A stretch of DNA of 64,000 bases from Castor canadensis (taxonomy: Eukaryota; Chordata; Mammalia; Rodentia; Castoridae): the NCBI RefSeq assembly GCF_047511655.1, contig NC_133390.1, forward strand, positions 166,692,583 to 166,756,582. The letters run 5' to 3'. Numbering within the stretch: the stretch's first letter is position 1; each line of letters begins with the position of its first letter. The notes beneath the pieces are model-generated. The model ran no database searches. It was not told the origin of the DNA and saw only the letters and a program-made list of their open reading frames with translations. Shown here one piece after another: positions 1-20,735 of the stretch. Position numbers and translations under genes: made by a program.

Positions 1-886
1 TTTTTGGAGGGAATGTTGGAATGGTTGGCCAAAAAATGAGCACATACAAAATTCTCTGCTGGGGTTGCTGGAGTGGGAGGACGGTTCCAAAACAAATATC
101 TAGGGCATGTGAAGTTGAGGTATGAGGCCTATCCTACAAGCAACTGCAAGAAACATGCCACATGTTGAACACATGGCGACCACCACACTAGTTTCAGGTA
201 TTATACCCCTCCCTTCAGGTACAGTGGCCCACTCCAAATAGCTTCTTACTCAAGAAACTTACATCAAGAACTCCACATAACATGTCTCAGAATGAACAGC
301 ACCAGCAGGGGTTTATTGAGTGATGGTTAATGACTCTCAAACAATACAGGGCAGGCCAGTTAGTTTATTCAAATCCAATCTAAACCTTAGATCTCTGGCT
401 CAACAATAACGTAAGAAACCTTTAATGGTACAAATCCTGTGTTAAATCCAAGATGGTTTAAATCAGTTTTATAACCTCTAATATTCTGGGCTGGCAACTA
501 CAGCATGACAAATGTTCAGTTCAGTTACAAAACCGCATTTGATTTTCCTTGGATACCAAATCTTAAAACATCTGAAAAACGGTGTTTTACAAAGGATCTC
601 ACCATATACCCACTGTTGCCAGTCTCAATTAATTATAGTTTCTTCATCTCTCAGGAATATTTCTAGATGAGAGGGGTTTTCTTTGATCTGCTTGCTTTGA
701 TGGATATGTAAGAACTCAGAGTAACTTAAAGAAATGAAGATTAACTGAGATGCCAAGAAAAGTTTTTATTGCAAGCACAGTGAGCAGAAAGAGATGTCTT
801 CTCACAAAGTGGCCACAAGGTCTGCCATTAACTAAATCTCTGACAACCCTTCATTGGTTTAAAGCATACGAGTTAGCTTCTTGCTA
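1..886 (-). other. OSER1: OSER1 3' untranslated region (probable)
   Basis: The stretch follows the OSER1 stop codon (887-889) on the minus strand and is AT-rich with no repeat I recognise. Candidate minus-strand AATAAA signals lie at 765-770, 364-369 and 312-317; the first is about 120 nt after the stop. I cannot tell which is used, nor whether the 3' UTR continues past the left edge of the window. Confidence 0.6.
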
Positions 887-8741
<7,855 letters not shown>

Positions 8742-10068
8742 CCCGGAAAACTATATTCCTGATACTGTTGGGAGAAAAAACACCCGTTTCAGGTATAGAT
8801 GATGAAAAGGTTTTCATTTCTTAAGAAGAAAACAATGAAATACAGAAAATATGTGCGCATAATATGACAGAATTTAAACTGTTCAATACTTGATGCCAAC
8901 ATCCTATCACATAGTTGTGCAAAATCTATGTTTCAGTACACATTACAACAGAGGAAAAAACCTCTCCCCTTTGTAGATGTCTTGAAACCTATGGACAAAC
9001 TAACTTTGACCATCCAGGAAAAAAAAAGGGAAAAGCTCAAATTACAACATTCTGGTTCTTTAAGATACTACAAAATATTTGTCTAGTCTAACCCTAATAA
9101 TTCTAGTTAAGCATATCTTCATGACACACGACAGCCTTTTCACAAAACAATTCTGACACAGTTATCATTATGTACAAAGATATATTCAAGAGAACAAGAT
9201 GTTACCATCATTAAAACAAGATCAAAAGCTTATTTCAATGATTACTGGTTATTCCATACTCTACCTATAAGACTGGTACTTTTATTTGGTTTTTAAAAAT
9301 AGCTTTGAATACTGTAATTATTAAACAAGAAAATAAACTATACTTGCAACTCAAAGACAAAAAACAGAACTTTTCATTCGTCGAGAGAAAGTAGGAAGTA
9401 AAAACAAATATTACTGTCCTGCAAATGTGCTTTTAAATGATCTCTTCTTAATCAACTAGTTTGATTAATCGATGTTCTCAATTTCTTCCACCCTGATTTT
9501 TTATATTTAAACAAAGGGGGAGGATGAAGGATCAACTTAAGCAGTAAGAAATCTGTTAATAAATTCTTGAATCTAGTCTTCAAACTATTAGTATGAAATC
9601 TTGAACAAAAATAAGCAAACCAGTATCCAGAAAGAAAAAAAAGCAAAGCAAAAGTTAGAGAATTTCTGAAGCAAAGGATGCACGTCACCTCTATTTCTAA
9701 TAACCTGGTACTCTTAATTAACCCCATCCTCCCACCCCCTTAGGCACTCTCAGAGGGAGAAGTGCCCCTCTATGGATCCTCCAACACTCTGATTCCACAT
9801 CTGCTCCTCTCTCAGGGGTAAGTTTGATGTTATTGTGAGACCTCTAATATTCCAAAGGTCAAGATGTCACAATATATTTGCTATAATGTAACCATGTAGC
9901 ATTAGTGGCAGAATAAAACACCAAGGAATCAAGCCTTTTCCATTCAGTTAATTATTTGTGTGTAGAAGTTAAGGTGTTTTAGGCAGATCTCTGTGGAAAA
10001 TTACCAAGTCTTCAAAGAACTCTGCTAGCTTTCACCTAAACTTCCCTAAGACAAAAAACATAAATACA

Positions 10069-10385
10069 AAGCCATGTGTGGTGGTATATGCCTTAATCCC
10101 AGCTACTAGGGAGGCATGGATGGGAGGACTGTGGTTCAAGGCCAGTCTGGGCAAAAGCTGTCAAGACCCTGTCTTTAAAAAAAAAAAAAAAAGAGCTGGG
10201 TGTGGTAACACATTCCTACAATCCAGCTAAACAGAAGGGGAGGTGGAGGACCTTGGTCTCAATCCAGGGCAAAATCTCAGATTCTTAAAAAAAAAAAAAA
10301 AAAATTAAAGCAAATAGGGCTGGGGGCATGGCTCAAGTGGTAGAACCACAAGGTCTTCAGTTCAAAACCCCAGCACTGCTGAAAA
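10069..10385 (+). repeat. Composite SINE (two 7SL-like units + ID unit)
   Basis: Head 'agccatgtgtggtggtatat', second head 'gctgggtgtggtaacacatt' after an A run, then ID 'gggctgggggcatggctcaa' ending 'caaaaccccagcactgct'. Confidence 0.75.
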
Positions 10386-11799
10386 CAGTGAAACCACATA
10401 AATAAACTCTCCACACATACGTGGTGAGTTTAGCTAACCAGTACACAAGGAAACCGTCCATACAATTCCACGCTTCACTGGGCTCTGATTCTCCATCTAG
10501 AGAAGGGTCCCTCCAAAATGCACAAGACCCCATACCTAGGTGGGGCTGAGCACAGATCACATACTCTAGTAATCTGAAGCTCCACGGCATCTAAAAAGGT
10601 GCTACCGTAAGTCTAAACAAATTCCTTGTGCTGCAGGAACTAAAGTTTGATTAAGTCCTCTTCAATTACTTTATGACCAAACACCAAGCCTATGGCCCAA
10701 ACTGGAGTTAATCATGTGAGCCAGTCTCCCCAACTCCAACACTCCATACAAACTCTGTGGGCTTCAGTGGAAATCAGTCAACATTTAAGTACAAATCACA
10801 TCTAAAATCTACAGGCAGAAATTGTTCTTTCCACAAATATTTACAGAATTCCTAGCTTGGCACAAGACTGGGTGCTAGAGATACAAGGGTAAACTTGATA
10901 CCTAGGGGGCTGGGAACTCCCTTTCTTTAAGTACTCAAATCTCATTCCTGCCCTCCAGGAATTTACAATGTACCACTTTGCTAAGAAGCTCTGCACCCAG
11001 ATATGTAACTTTTAATTATACAGTGCTGACTTAATAACACAGCAGGTGACCACCTTAGGTGTTAATACAAACCTAGTTAACCTTGTTGACACACTTAACG
11101 ATCTGTCATCTATAAACCAAAACAGTTCAAAATAATCTGGCTACAACTTAAAACTTCAAGAATGAAATCCTATCTAAACTATTCTCAGGCGTCCAGCATT
11201 TTAATCACTCGTCTTTTTCCTCAGTTACTTTAACCCAGAGCAAAGGTGAGTCTTAGGCACAACCTTAAGAGCTACAGCAGAGCATGTTTGCAATTACGGA
11301 AGGCTTATTATGCTTCTCAGTATTCCCGGCTTCCCATTCACTACAAGAGCGGCACAACTCACTATGGACAACAGATATAGTTTGCCTGCCTTCTTAATAT
11401 TAAATATGTGGGAGACATTCTTGTCATTTTCACTGCAGTGACTCCTCCAACAATCCTCACACAGATCAAACTTGTAAAAGACCTGTTAGAAGTTACTTTG
11501 TATTATTCGAAACCAAATACACAATTTAACTTTGCCTCTGATTTCCACCCCTCCCCTTTCAAAATTGACAAAGTTCTTGTAAGTTCCCCCATTAAAAACA
11601 GGAAAATTCTTGGTTTTCCCTGACTTTCAACGAATAGCATGTGACCCAATCTTATTAACATCTTCAAGTTTTAACCAAGACCCAAGCCTAATTCCTCATT
11701 TGCAGGACCCGGAGAAGACCTGAGAATAATCCATAAGGCCCGCGCGTATGTGTGTCATCACAATGATGAAGATTTCGAAACTTTCCCGGGCCACCAGGA

Positions 11800-13000
11800 A
11801 GCGTGGGGCCCGGGGGAAAAAAAAAAAACAACAAAACCCTGTTCTGCAAGACAGAGCTTGGAGACGAACAAGACCCGGTTAAAACAATCGGCCCCCGGGA
11901 CAAAACTCACAGCGAACACCTCTCTCTCTGCAAAACTACAGCCAAAGCATCCTTTTAATTCTTTTCATCCAGAATCTGGGCCTGTCGCGGTTAAGGAAGA
12001 TCAGGGAGAAAGGTCAGAACCTGGGAGCGGGACTCGGAAAGTGGAGGACAACGCCGAGCGCAGAGCTGTCCAGGACTTCGGCTCTGCCCGCCCGGGTCCC
12101 GGCTGCAAAGTCGCCCCCTTCGACAGTCCGGGCCTGAAGGAGAGGCTGGAGTACGGTCGAGGCTCTAGGGGTGCGGGAGGAGTAGGGAGCGGAGTCGAAC
12201 AGGCAGCCAACGAGAATGCGGCTCCGAGGAGAGCGGGAAAAGGCGGGAAGGGGCAAAGGGCGGAGGAAGGCGAAAAGGGGAAGCTCCGGATGGGCGAGAG
12301 GCGGCGGAGGAGCGGGGCGGGGCCGCGGAAGAGCAGGAAGGCGGGAAGCCGAGAGAACGCGGAGCTCGGGCAGGTAGGTCCAGGCCGCGGCGGAGAGGAG
12401 CCGAGGAGGCCAGGCCCAGGCCTGGCCCTGGCAGTAGGCGCCGGGAAACGACGCGAAAAGAAACGAACGGGCCCAGAGGAAGCTGCCTGCGGCCGGGCGG
12501 GGCCCAAAGGCTAAGACGCGGCACGGGCGGGCCTTCCCCGTCACGTCAGGGCTCTTACCTCCTCGCAGCTGGGGCGCTCCGGTGATTCGGTCCCGTCAGT
12601 TCAGATCGTCTCTCTCCGACCGCCGCGCCTGACTGACCCGGATCCAAACCCTCGGAGAGGGCGGCCCGCGCCTCCGGAGTCGCACTGCGCCTGCGTCAAT
12701 CAGGCGCGCGCCCCGCCCCCTGTTCACGCTCCTCCCACCCCAGTGACTAGGCAGAGCGGCAGGCGATAGCTGCGCAGGCGCGGGGCGGCTGCCGCGCCTT
12801 TCGAACGCCCCGCACCCGCCCCTCTAGGAAGCACGTGCGCCTTACGTCATTTCCTGTTATTCTTTTCGTTCGCTCCACCCTCTGGCGTGGGTTAGCTCCA
12901 GGCAGGACTTTGGGGCGTGCCTGCTTCCTCTTCTCAGTCAGGTGGGCCAAATACACGCTGCGGAGCCCTCTCCACTGCCCCAAGGTTGGCTTGTGCTTGA
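11800..13000. promoter_or_regulatory. OSER1: CpG island and OSER1 promoter, probably bidirectional
   Basis: Very GC- and CpG-rich, unlike its flanks. Readable sites: palindromic CRE-like TGACGTGA (minus, 12540-12547), NRF1-like CTGCGCCTGCG (12685-12695) and TGCGCAGGCGCG (12771-12782), GC box CCCCGCCCC (12711-12719) and CRE/ATF-like TTACGTCA (12842-12849). There is no TATA box, the usual housekeeping pattern. The OSER1 start site is inferred between about 12,600 and 12,800. Human has a divergent non-coding transcript here (OSER1-DT), but nothing in this sequence alone proves one. Confidence 0.8.
12559..12660 (-). other. OSER1: OSER1 non-coding exon 1 (5' UTR)
   Basis: A strong minus-strand donor GCGAGGAG|GTAAGAG at 12559/12558 inside the CpG island is the best candidate for the end of the first exon. 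The 5' boundary is a guess. Confidence 0.6.
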
Positions 13001-15000
13001 TTTTCCACCTGGAGTCACCGAGACAACGGATTCTGCAGGTTGGACGGATGCGGTGGGGGGTGGGGGGGTCTTCGCGCCACCTGAGCCCTTCGTGAGCGCT
13101 TGGTGGAGTTTTCCAGATGGTAAAAGCTGGACCGCCTGCGATATCGCCTAGGCTCGCACAGCAGCTCTCGCCTTCTTGGCCTCTTGCATGACTGCCAGAC
13201 CGGAACTGGAATTGAAATTGAAATGACTCGCTTTTGATGTCTCTGTTGTAAGACTTGAAGCAACTGTTTTTCCCGTTCTGGGCCTCAGTTTCTTCATCTG
13301 GAAGTTGCACGGTATCAGCGAAAGTCGGCTTTTCAAGCGTGAACTCTGTTGAGGATCTAGTGAGAAATACAGACTCTCGCCAGAGAAATGCATGTAAACA
13401 CTCAATTTTGCAAAATGGTTTTAGGCAGTTTACTTAAGTCTGTGATTTTTAGGGATCTTTTCTTTTTCATGGTTCTGACTGTTGCTCAGGTAGCATGCAA
13501 GGAATATGTGAGCTGTGAAGCAGCTGCCACCGCCTCCATCGCTAGGACCTGTTCTGCGGATCTCAGATCACCAGGCAACTGTCCTCACCTACCACTCCGC
13601 AGCTCTACTTCTCAAAAACTCGTGAGAAAAGATGGCTTTTCTCATTAGAGATAGTTCTGGCCCACCTCTATAGAGTGAAGAGTTTTCCCTGAACCCTAAC
13701 TGGTCTTTCCCATAGGTGTAAGTCAGCTGGTTGAATAGGCTACTGGAGAGTTTAGCTCTGTCCAGCTTAACCGCAGCCAGTTCATGGAACACTTGAGCCC
13801 TGTCACAGAATGGTTCGATTTAGGTTTTCTTTTTTTGACCTTATAATGGTATGAATGTCATATACATTCAGTAGAAATGGCTTCAATTTTTAATCCCCAC
13901 CCCTAAACACACACACCCCAGGCTTGAACTATGTATGCTCTGTGATACTCTTGGATGCTTAGCAGCAGAAAAGAGGCTGCAGCTCCCAGTCCACCAGGTG
14001 ATCACAAGGATAATGCTGTCTAGTGCAGCGTGTTTCTGAGCGCTCATGGTCAGTAGAGTACATGTATTAAATGCATTTGGAGCTTATAATAATGTTCAAC
14101 TTAGGAATTTTTTGGGATATGACCCCATCATAAGTGGAGGAGCATCTGTATAGGGTTGTTAAAGAGCACATAGTGGGCTCTGGTTCTCCTTCATACCAGA
14201 AGCTCAATAACCGATAGGCAACGTAAAAAATCTGTTAGTTGTAACCTCATGATGCCAATAATAATGGCTGTCCTCTACTGAGTAACAGTTCTGTACAGTT
14301 TCTCATTTAATATTCTTGTGACTTTCCATTCTACAGATAAGCGTGACTGGGACTCATTGAGATGACATCGCTATTCCAGCTCCCTTGTCCTGTCGTGTAG
14401 TGCTTCTAAGTCAGGATTTAATTTTTCCTACAAGCCTTCTCAGCATCTCTTGGAAAATGCACATGTTTTCTCAGAAGTTGCCAGACCAAAAGTGTGTTTT
14501 AAGCTACCATTTTAAAATAATGCTTGAGGTAAAATCTCCATAGATCCTTGAGGGCAAGGACTGCCTCTAGATCGCTATTGAGATGCTCACTACAATTTTG
14601 GTGAATTCTCATTTTACCTCATTTCTAAGTGTTAGGTCACTACCGAAAACTAGCAAGTCAACGAATTTCATTTTATGTAAGTTGTGTTCTGAGATTGTGA
14701 CTCATCATCAGGGCATACTTGGAAGATAAGAACCCTGAAGTCTGTTGCCTCACACACTTGACCTGGCCTTCATTTTTAAGTCAGTATACGTTGTACTGGC
14801 TCATTGTGTGGGAAATCTTTACTTGGAATTCGATGAAGCTACAGAACCTGTGACCCAAGTGAAAAAAAGCTAAACATGCAGCAGCAACATAGGATCTTTT
14901 TAGCCAAGGAAAAACTCCTGAACTAACGTGTGTATTTCATAGTCCAGAAATTAATTGTTATTAACTTAATGCACATAGTGAAGTCGTTTAATTAAAAGGC
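13001..15000. other. Intergenic region next to the OSER1 promoter, no gene recognised
   Basis: The region upstream of OSER1. Old MIR-like fragments appear, for example around 13,270-13,310 ('gggcctcagtttcttcatct') and 14,270-14,350. A divergent non-coding transcript would start here if conserved. No conserved ORF is seen. Confidence 0.5.
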
Positions 15001-15001
15001 T

Positions 15002-15365
15002 ATGGGTAGCTGGGCGCCAGTGCCTCACACCTGTAATCCTAACTACTCAGGAGGCAGAGATCAGAAGGATGTGGTTCAAAGCCAGCCCTGGCAAATAGCT
15101 CACAAAACCTTATCTTGAAAAGCCTATCACAAAAGAGGGCTGCCAAAAGGGGTAAGAGGGCCTGCCTAGCAAGCATGAGGCCATGAGTGCAAACCCCAGG
15201 GTGTGATGGTGCAGACCTGTAATCATAATACTTGGGAGACTGACTCAGGATTTTGAGTTCAAGACCAGCCTGAACTCTGTCTTTAAAAAAACTGAAACAA
15301 GGCCTGGGAACATGGCTCAGGGCCTTTTGCTCAAAACCCAGTACAGCAAAACGAAAACAACTTTG
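15002..15365 (+). repeat. Composite 7SL + ID SINE cluster
   Basis: Head 'gctgggcgccagtgcctcac', linker 'cttgaaaagcctatcacaaa', ID part ending 'gagtgcaaaccccagg', then a second 7SL-like piece ('gttcaagaccagcctgaact') and a short ID head 'ctgggaacatggctcagg'. Confidence 0.75.
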
Positions 15366-16089
15366 GAGAAGGAAAGCTCATTCTTGAAAAAAAAATAAAG
15401 CCTAATGATATGGCTGCAATCCTACCAGTTGGTAATCTAGAGAAGTAGTTTTATGTTCTCAGGCTCAAATTTGCTCCTTACCTTGACTGAATTTTTTAAT
15501 GACTTTAAGGTAGAAGGTAGTGATAATGATCATTTGCATTTTGATTTACAAGTGTTATCTCCTTTAATTGAAATAGCCAACTTGTGAATCAGGTACAGCT
15601 GAAAGAAAACTAAAACTGAGACTAATTTAGCCAGCTTGCGGAAGATTACACAGCTGGTAAGTGGTCTGGTTGTATACCCTCCCTCCTGATTCCTGTTATG
15701 CTGCTTTTCTTAGCCTCCCCACCCTCACACCTCGTGATCACCTAAATAGCTGAGGAACTGCGTGCTTTCACCTGGGAAATACCACTGGACTTGGGAAGTT
15801 GACTCCCCAGGTCTGGGACTGAGTTCCCAGATGTACTTGCCTTGTATGGCCTTGAACATACCAGACATTTCCCTCTCAGATTCTGTATTTGATGTTTCCT
15901 GTGCTAGACATTGTTTACCACAAGTCACCTCTTCATTTAGGTCTCTACTCATGTCAGTTCCCCAGAGGGTCCTTCTCAGACTACCCCAGCATCCTCTATC
16001 ACTCTGTGTCCCTTTCCAATTGGTAGTAATTTTTTTTATTGCTTAATTACACTTCTAATAAATGGAGAGTCCTTAAAACCATAATGTCT

Positions 16090-16180
16090 TGGGCTGGGGA
16101 TGTAGCTCGGAGATAGAACACCTGCCTAGTGCAAGCAAGGTCCTGAGTTTGATCCTCAGCCCCAAAGGAAAAAGAAAAGT
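16090..16180 (+). repeat. ID-type SINE
   Basis: 'gggctggggatgtagctcgg' to 'gagtttgatcctcagcccca' with an A-rich tail. Box A/B spacing is ID-like, but there is no cloverleaf, so it is not a tRNA gene. Confidence 0.75.
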
Positions 16181-17395
16181 CTTAAGAGTTGATGAAAGCA
16201 GTGTGTTCCCAGGGCCTAAATTCTTGGGTAGCACATAGCAGCACTCGATAATTACTGGCCAAAGGAAAGCACTGAACGTTCACTATATGCCGAAAGTCTG
16301 TAAATATTTTTATTCCCCACGATCATCTATTATGAAATGCTTCCTGTTACCAGGGCAGTATGATAGTGGGAACTGAATGTGTATTGGTTGTTTTGGAAGG
16401 CAGGGGTTTGGGGGAGGTGCATCTAGTCTGCTCTGCCATGGGACTACAGCAAGTCAGGGGCCTCATGTTCCATCAGTTCCTTTTGTTCTTTCCATAGACC
16501 TTACTGCTTGCCCAGGTCTTATGCAGAAACTCTTGAGAAGTTCAAGGGCTCTTTGCAGAGCCACAGACCAGCCGAAGCACAGTAGACAGCAGGGTGCCTC
16601 TGTTGTCTTGGAGATGACCAGCTCACTCTGTTGGAGCGGGGTGGTGTCTTGGAGATGACCTCCTGGAAGAGGATTTGAAATTCAGGCATTGCCTAAGTGG
16701 GAAGGGATGGGAACAGGATTGGGGGGTGAGGCCAGGCACGGTAGGAGAGAATCATGTCAAGGAGCCTGAATTTTATCCTGAAGGTTGTGATTTATTTTCA
16801 TGATGGTGCTAGGCCAGTTAACATGATCACCAGGAAGCCTCTTAGAAAGCAAGTGGGGAGGGGGAAGTGTAGGAGAAGGAATGTGGGGAAAGGGCAGAAC
16901 TGCAGCCACAGCTGAAGGGCAGAGACTGGCAGGGTGCTGGACAGAGGCATGGGGCATGGTAAAGTCAGCAGGTGGTCCCACTCACTAAAGGAGGGAATCC
17001 AGGAGCTCAGGTTTGGAGAGTGGGGAAGCTTGGTTTTAGATACAAAGAATTACAGATGAAAACAGGAATCAGGTCATTGAAGGCAAGAGGGCTATCCTAA
17101 GATTTCTCTTGCAGAAAGAAAGGCCAGACTAATTTTAGAACGATTACTGTGCTATCAGCTTGAGCAGGCACCCTGAACCATGCCTGAGAAAGGAAGGGTG
17201 AGTGAGCTGATTGAGTGAAAAGCTGTGCTGACCAGGCTTTGCTGAGAGATTGCATGAGAACAAGAGGGGCAGTGAGACAAAGTCCACAGTGATTTTCATT
17301 TGAGAATGAAATGGGCATTCTTGCCGGGGAACAGAGAAAAACTAAAGGGGAATGATAGCAGGTAATAATTTTATAACTTAGTATCAGAAAACTCC
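16181..17395. other. Intergenic, nothing recognised
   Basis: No conserved ORF, no clear repeat and no RNA gene is recognised in this stretch. Confidence 0.4.
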
Positions 17396-17530
17396 CTTTC
17401 ATTCTCACAGCAGTCCATGAGGTTACTATTAAGTCGTCTTCACTTTCCAGATGAGGAAACCAAAGCAAAGAACAGTTCAGTGACTTGCTTGAGGTCACAC
17501 AGCTGGCAAAAAAGTGGCAGAGCTGGATCC
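17396..17530 (-). repeat. MIR-type SINE
   Basis: 'ttccagatgaggaaaccaaa' followed by 'gaggtcacacagctggcaaa' is the classic MIR core, here as its reverse complement. Confidence 0.65.
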
Positions 17531-19029
17531 CTGTGAGGCAGGCTGTGCTCTCTCTGCCTGCCTGTGATGAGATGTATCTAAATGGTGACCCCAGTTTGAA
17601 CATACTGACCCTGGGAGGTCTGTGGGGTGACTAGAGGTGTCCAGGGCAGGAGGATATGTGGGTCTGAAACTCAAGCTGGAGATTGGGACTGGAAACAGAG
17701 ATGGTGGCATCAGCATACAGGGGCTGTTGAAGCCACAGGAGAGGGCAGGACCCCCAGGAGAGGGGGATAACAGGCAGAAAGAAGCAAAGGGAAGCCTGGA
17801 GAAAACAAGCCTTGGTACAAGTTTGTAATGAGGATGGATTCCCTTCTGCAAGCTAACCACTTGGCATCTGGCTTATAAAGCACCAGTTAGGATTTATTGA
17901 GTCCAAAGCCAGGTGTGGTGGCACACTCAGGAGGCTGAGGCAGGAGGAGTGAGAGTTCATGCTATGCAGTGAGATCCTGTCTCAAAAAAATTGAGTCCAT
18001 TCTCCTGTATTAGATCAGCTCTGGGTAAGCTGAAAGTGGACTCGTGGATGTGTTCTTTCAACATCCGCCCAGGATGGCTGTGGACCTGCCTGCTCCCTTC
18101 CTCGTGGGATTCTACCTGCTAACCTGTTGTCTCACTGGGCATTTAGATTTTTGTCCCACCTGTCTGCTTGCCACCTGCCAGCTTTATGGGCTAAGAGCTT
18201 CTCCAGCTCGCTCCAGAACTCCAGTAACACTTCACTGGGACTTCTGGGGCCTCTGTCAGTTACTTTTTAGCTTTTCACCCAGGCATAGCCTTTGTCTCTA
18301 GCTGAATTACAAAACCTGAAGGGCAAGAAGCACTATTAATTTTTCCCTCAACCACCCTCCAACCCTGGATCCCTCTGTGTAGGATAAATGCCACTAGACC
18401 GTGTGCTGCCGTGGCACTTCTCACTCCACAGAGGTCTGTCCTGTGTCCCTGTGGTGGGACAGGTCTACTGCAATGTATTGGATTGGTGAACCAGTGAGTT
18501 GTCCATTGGTCCTCTCAGGAAAGATTCCAGGTGGCCCAACTGCACTGTTGATTCCTTCAGCCTATGATTTGGGCGGCAGGACCTTTTACCACAACCTCTT
18601 GCTTTAGGGGAAGTGGGTGGCGGCTACTCTTCCCTGTCATTTCTCTTTATAGCCTCAGAGCTCCTGTGCTCTGCTAGTTTGACAGTTGCTTTCCCGAAAT
18701 GTTGGGGAACATTGCGATGTCTTGATGAGTGGCTTGGCCCCGCACTTCCGTGCTGGTTCTGGGAAGTCAGCTACAACTTCAGTTCCCAGACTCCAGTTAA
18801 TCCTCAATTCCAGGACAAAGCAGGAGCCTTTTCCTGGTAACTGCTGCTCACCAGCAGAGGGCACCCGAAGATCGCAACCTCTGCTTAACTGTAGGAAAGC
18901 CCTTTCAAAACTGAAGGTTAGTGAATTAACTGCCTTCAAGCTCAGATTTTCATTCATTTCAACTTTGAAGTTTAAACTGTATGCTAACATCAGGAAGGCT
19001 TAAGGAGGACAAATAGAATCAAGAAGTAA
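17531..19029. other. Intergenic with one B1-like SINE
   Basis: A B1-like SINE lies at 17,909-17,990 ('gccaggtgtggtggcacact' to 'gagatcctgtctcaaaaaaa'). The rest shows no gene; short ORFs here lack any recognisable domain. Confidence 0.45.
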
Positions 19030-19030
19030 A

Positions 19031-19220
19031 GCTGAGCCAGACGCATGTGACTCATGCCTAGCTACTCAGGCAGAGATGGAGAGGATCACAGTTCCAAGCC
19101 CAGGCAAATACTCGGTGAGACCCTATCTTGAAAAACCCATTGCAGAACAGAGCTGGTGGAGTGGCTCAAGGTGTAGGCCCTGAGTTCGAATGCCAGTACT
19201 GCAAATAAATAAAATAAATA
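19031..19220 (+). repeat. 7SL + ID dimer SINE
   Basis: 'gagccagacgcatgtgactc' head, 'atcttgaaaaacccattgca' linker, ID half 'gctggtggagtggctcaagg', end 'gagttcgaatgccagtactg', then an AT-rich tail. Confidence 0.75.
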
Positions 19221-19388
19221 GGTAAAGCTGTAGAAGTCTGTTCCATGAGGGCTGAAAGGGAGTACTGAGGAGAGCTTCCAGAATGCTGGCAATGTCCCTT
19301 TCTTGATATGATTGGCTCTGGTTGTAAGAGTATCTTCAGTAAAAATCCATGCAGCTATAATGTAGTACATGCATATTTTTCTGTGTGG

Positions 19389-19745
19389 TTTTTGTTTGTT
19401 TGTTTGTTTGTTTTTGGTACTGAGATTTCACCTCAGAACCTTGCACTTGCTAGGCAGGTGCTCTACTACTTGAGCCAACCCCACCCAGCCTTTTCTGCTT
19501 CAGCTTTTTTTTTTTTTTTTTTTGATAGGTCTGGCATTTTTGCCCATACTCTGATGCTCCTGTTTATGCCTCCTACCCCCAGGTTGTTTGTGGAGATGGG
19601 GTTTGTGAACTTTTCCTGGGCTGGCTTCCACCCTTGTAATTCCAATATCTGGAGTTACAGGTGTGAGCCACCTTTTTTTTTTTTTTACTTTTTTTGCCTG
19701 TCTCTGGCTCCCAAGTGCTAGGATTACAGGAATGCACCATCATGC
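19389..19745 (-). repeat. Inverted composite SINE with (TTTG)n and long T runs
   Basis: (TTTG)n at about 19,391-19,413, then reverse-complement ID ('accttgcacttgctaggcag') and two reverse 7SL-like pieces, the last ending 'ggaatgcaccatcatgcctg'. Confidence 0.75.
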
Positions 19746-19896
19746 CTGGCTTCTGTGTGTATATTCAAACTCCAATAAAGACTTTGGAACACATTAAAAA
19801 ATAAAATAGTCTCTGTATGCATAGGATGAGCTGGTCTTTTTTATTTTACTTACAATTCATTTTTTTTTCTTAAAATTCTCCTCCCCTCCCACCCCC

Positions 19897-19977
19897 CGCT
19901 GGTATGGGATTTGAACTCAGGCAGAGCCTAACGTGCGCTAGACAGGCACTGTACTGCACAAGCCACTCTACCGCCCC
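19897..19977 (-). repeat. ID-type SINE
   Basis: 'ctggtatgggatttgaactc' to 'aagccactctaccgcc' is a reverse-complement ID half. Confidence 0.65.
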
Positions 19978-20029
19978 CCTGAAGGTTTGTTTTGGGTTTT
20001 TTTTTTTTTTAAACAATTCTTAACCTTAG

Positions 20030-20470
20030 CTGGGTCACCACCCTGAGAAAACCATAAACCTCAAGAAGTTTTACAGCTGCAGAAGAGAAAATGAGCAAGG
20101 GATGTGAACAGATGGCTCACAGGAAAGGAAATAAAAATGACCCTGAAACATGGAAAGATGCTAGGATTCAGTCTTCAAAAGATACCTGCTTATTGGAAGG
20201 TGCGACGTTTAACCTGTCAGGTTGACAGAAATCCCAAAGCTTGACAGTGCCCTCTGGGATCAAGGAGGATGAGGGGTGTTGCTGGGACTGAAATAGGCAG
20301 CCCTGTTGGCTTAGTATTGTCTATCAAGATAACTAGTCCAGCAATCTACCCTGTAAATGACATTTGTACATACATGTAACAATTTACGTAAAAAATTATC
20401 TATTGCAACATGACTGCAATAGCAAAGATTGGAAACCACTCAGTTGTCTGTGTGTTTAGGTCCATCAAAC
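20030..20470 (+). repeat. Old L1M-type LINE 3' region
   Basis: 'tattgcaacatgactgcaat' and 'gcaaagattggaaaccactc' resemble the common L1 3' sequence; strongly decayed. Confidence 0.45.
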
Positions 20471-20502
20471 TGGAAAAAAGCCTGAGGGAAAAAGAGGTTC
20501 TG

Positions 20503-20735
20503 GCCAGGCAACAGTGGCTCACACCTGCAATCCTAACTACTCGAGAGGCAGAAATCAGGAGGATTGAGGTTTAAAGCCAGCCTGGGGAAAATAGTTCTCA
20601 AGACCCTATCTCAAAAAAACCCATCACAAAAAAAAAAAAAAAAGACTGTTGGAGTGGCTCAAATGATAGAGTGCCCACTTTGCAAGTGTGAGATCCTGAG
20701 TTAAACCCCAGTACCGCCAAAAAAAGAAAAAAAAA
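20503..20735 (+). repeat. 7SL + ID dimer SINE
   Basis: 'ccaggcaacagtggctcaca' head, 'ctcaaaaaaacccatcacaa' linker, ID half 'ctgttggagtggctcaaatg', end 'gagttaaaccccagtaccgc'. Confidence 0.85.

Noticed and set aside
11750-12514. 254-codon plus-strand ORF over the OSER1 CpG island (and 119-176 codon minus-strand ORFs)
   Set aside because: Pure CpG-island composition removes stop codons on both strands. Products are Arg/Gly/Pro-rich with no domain, and the ORF overlaps OSER1 intron 1.
17097-17603. 168-codon minus-strand ORF
   Set aside because: It overlaps a MIR element, lacks any domain and has no homologous neighbour exon.
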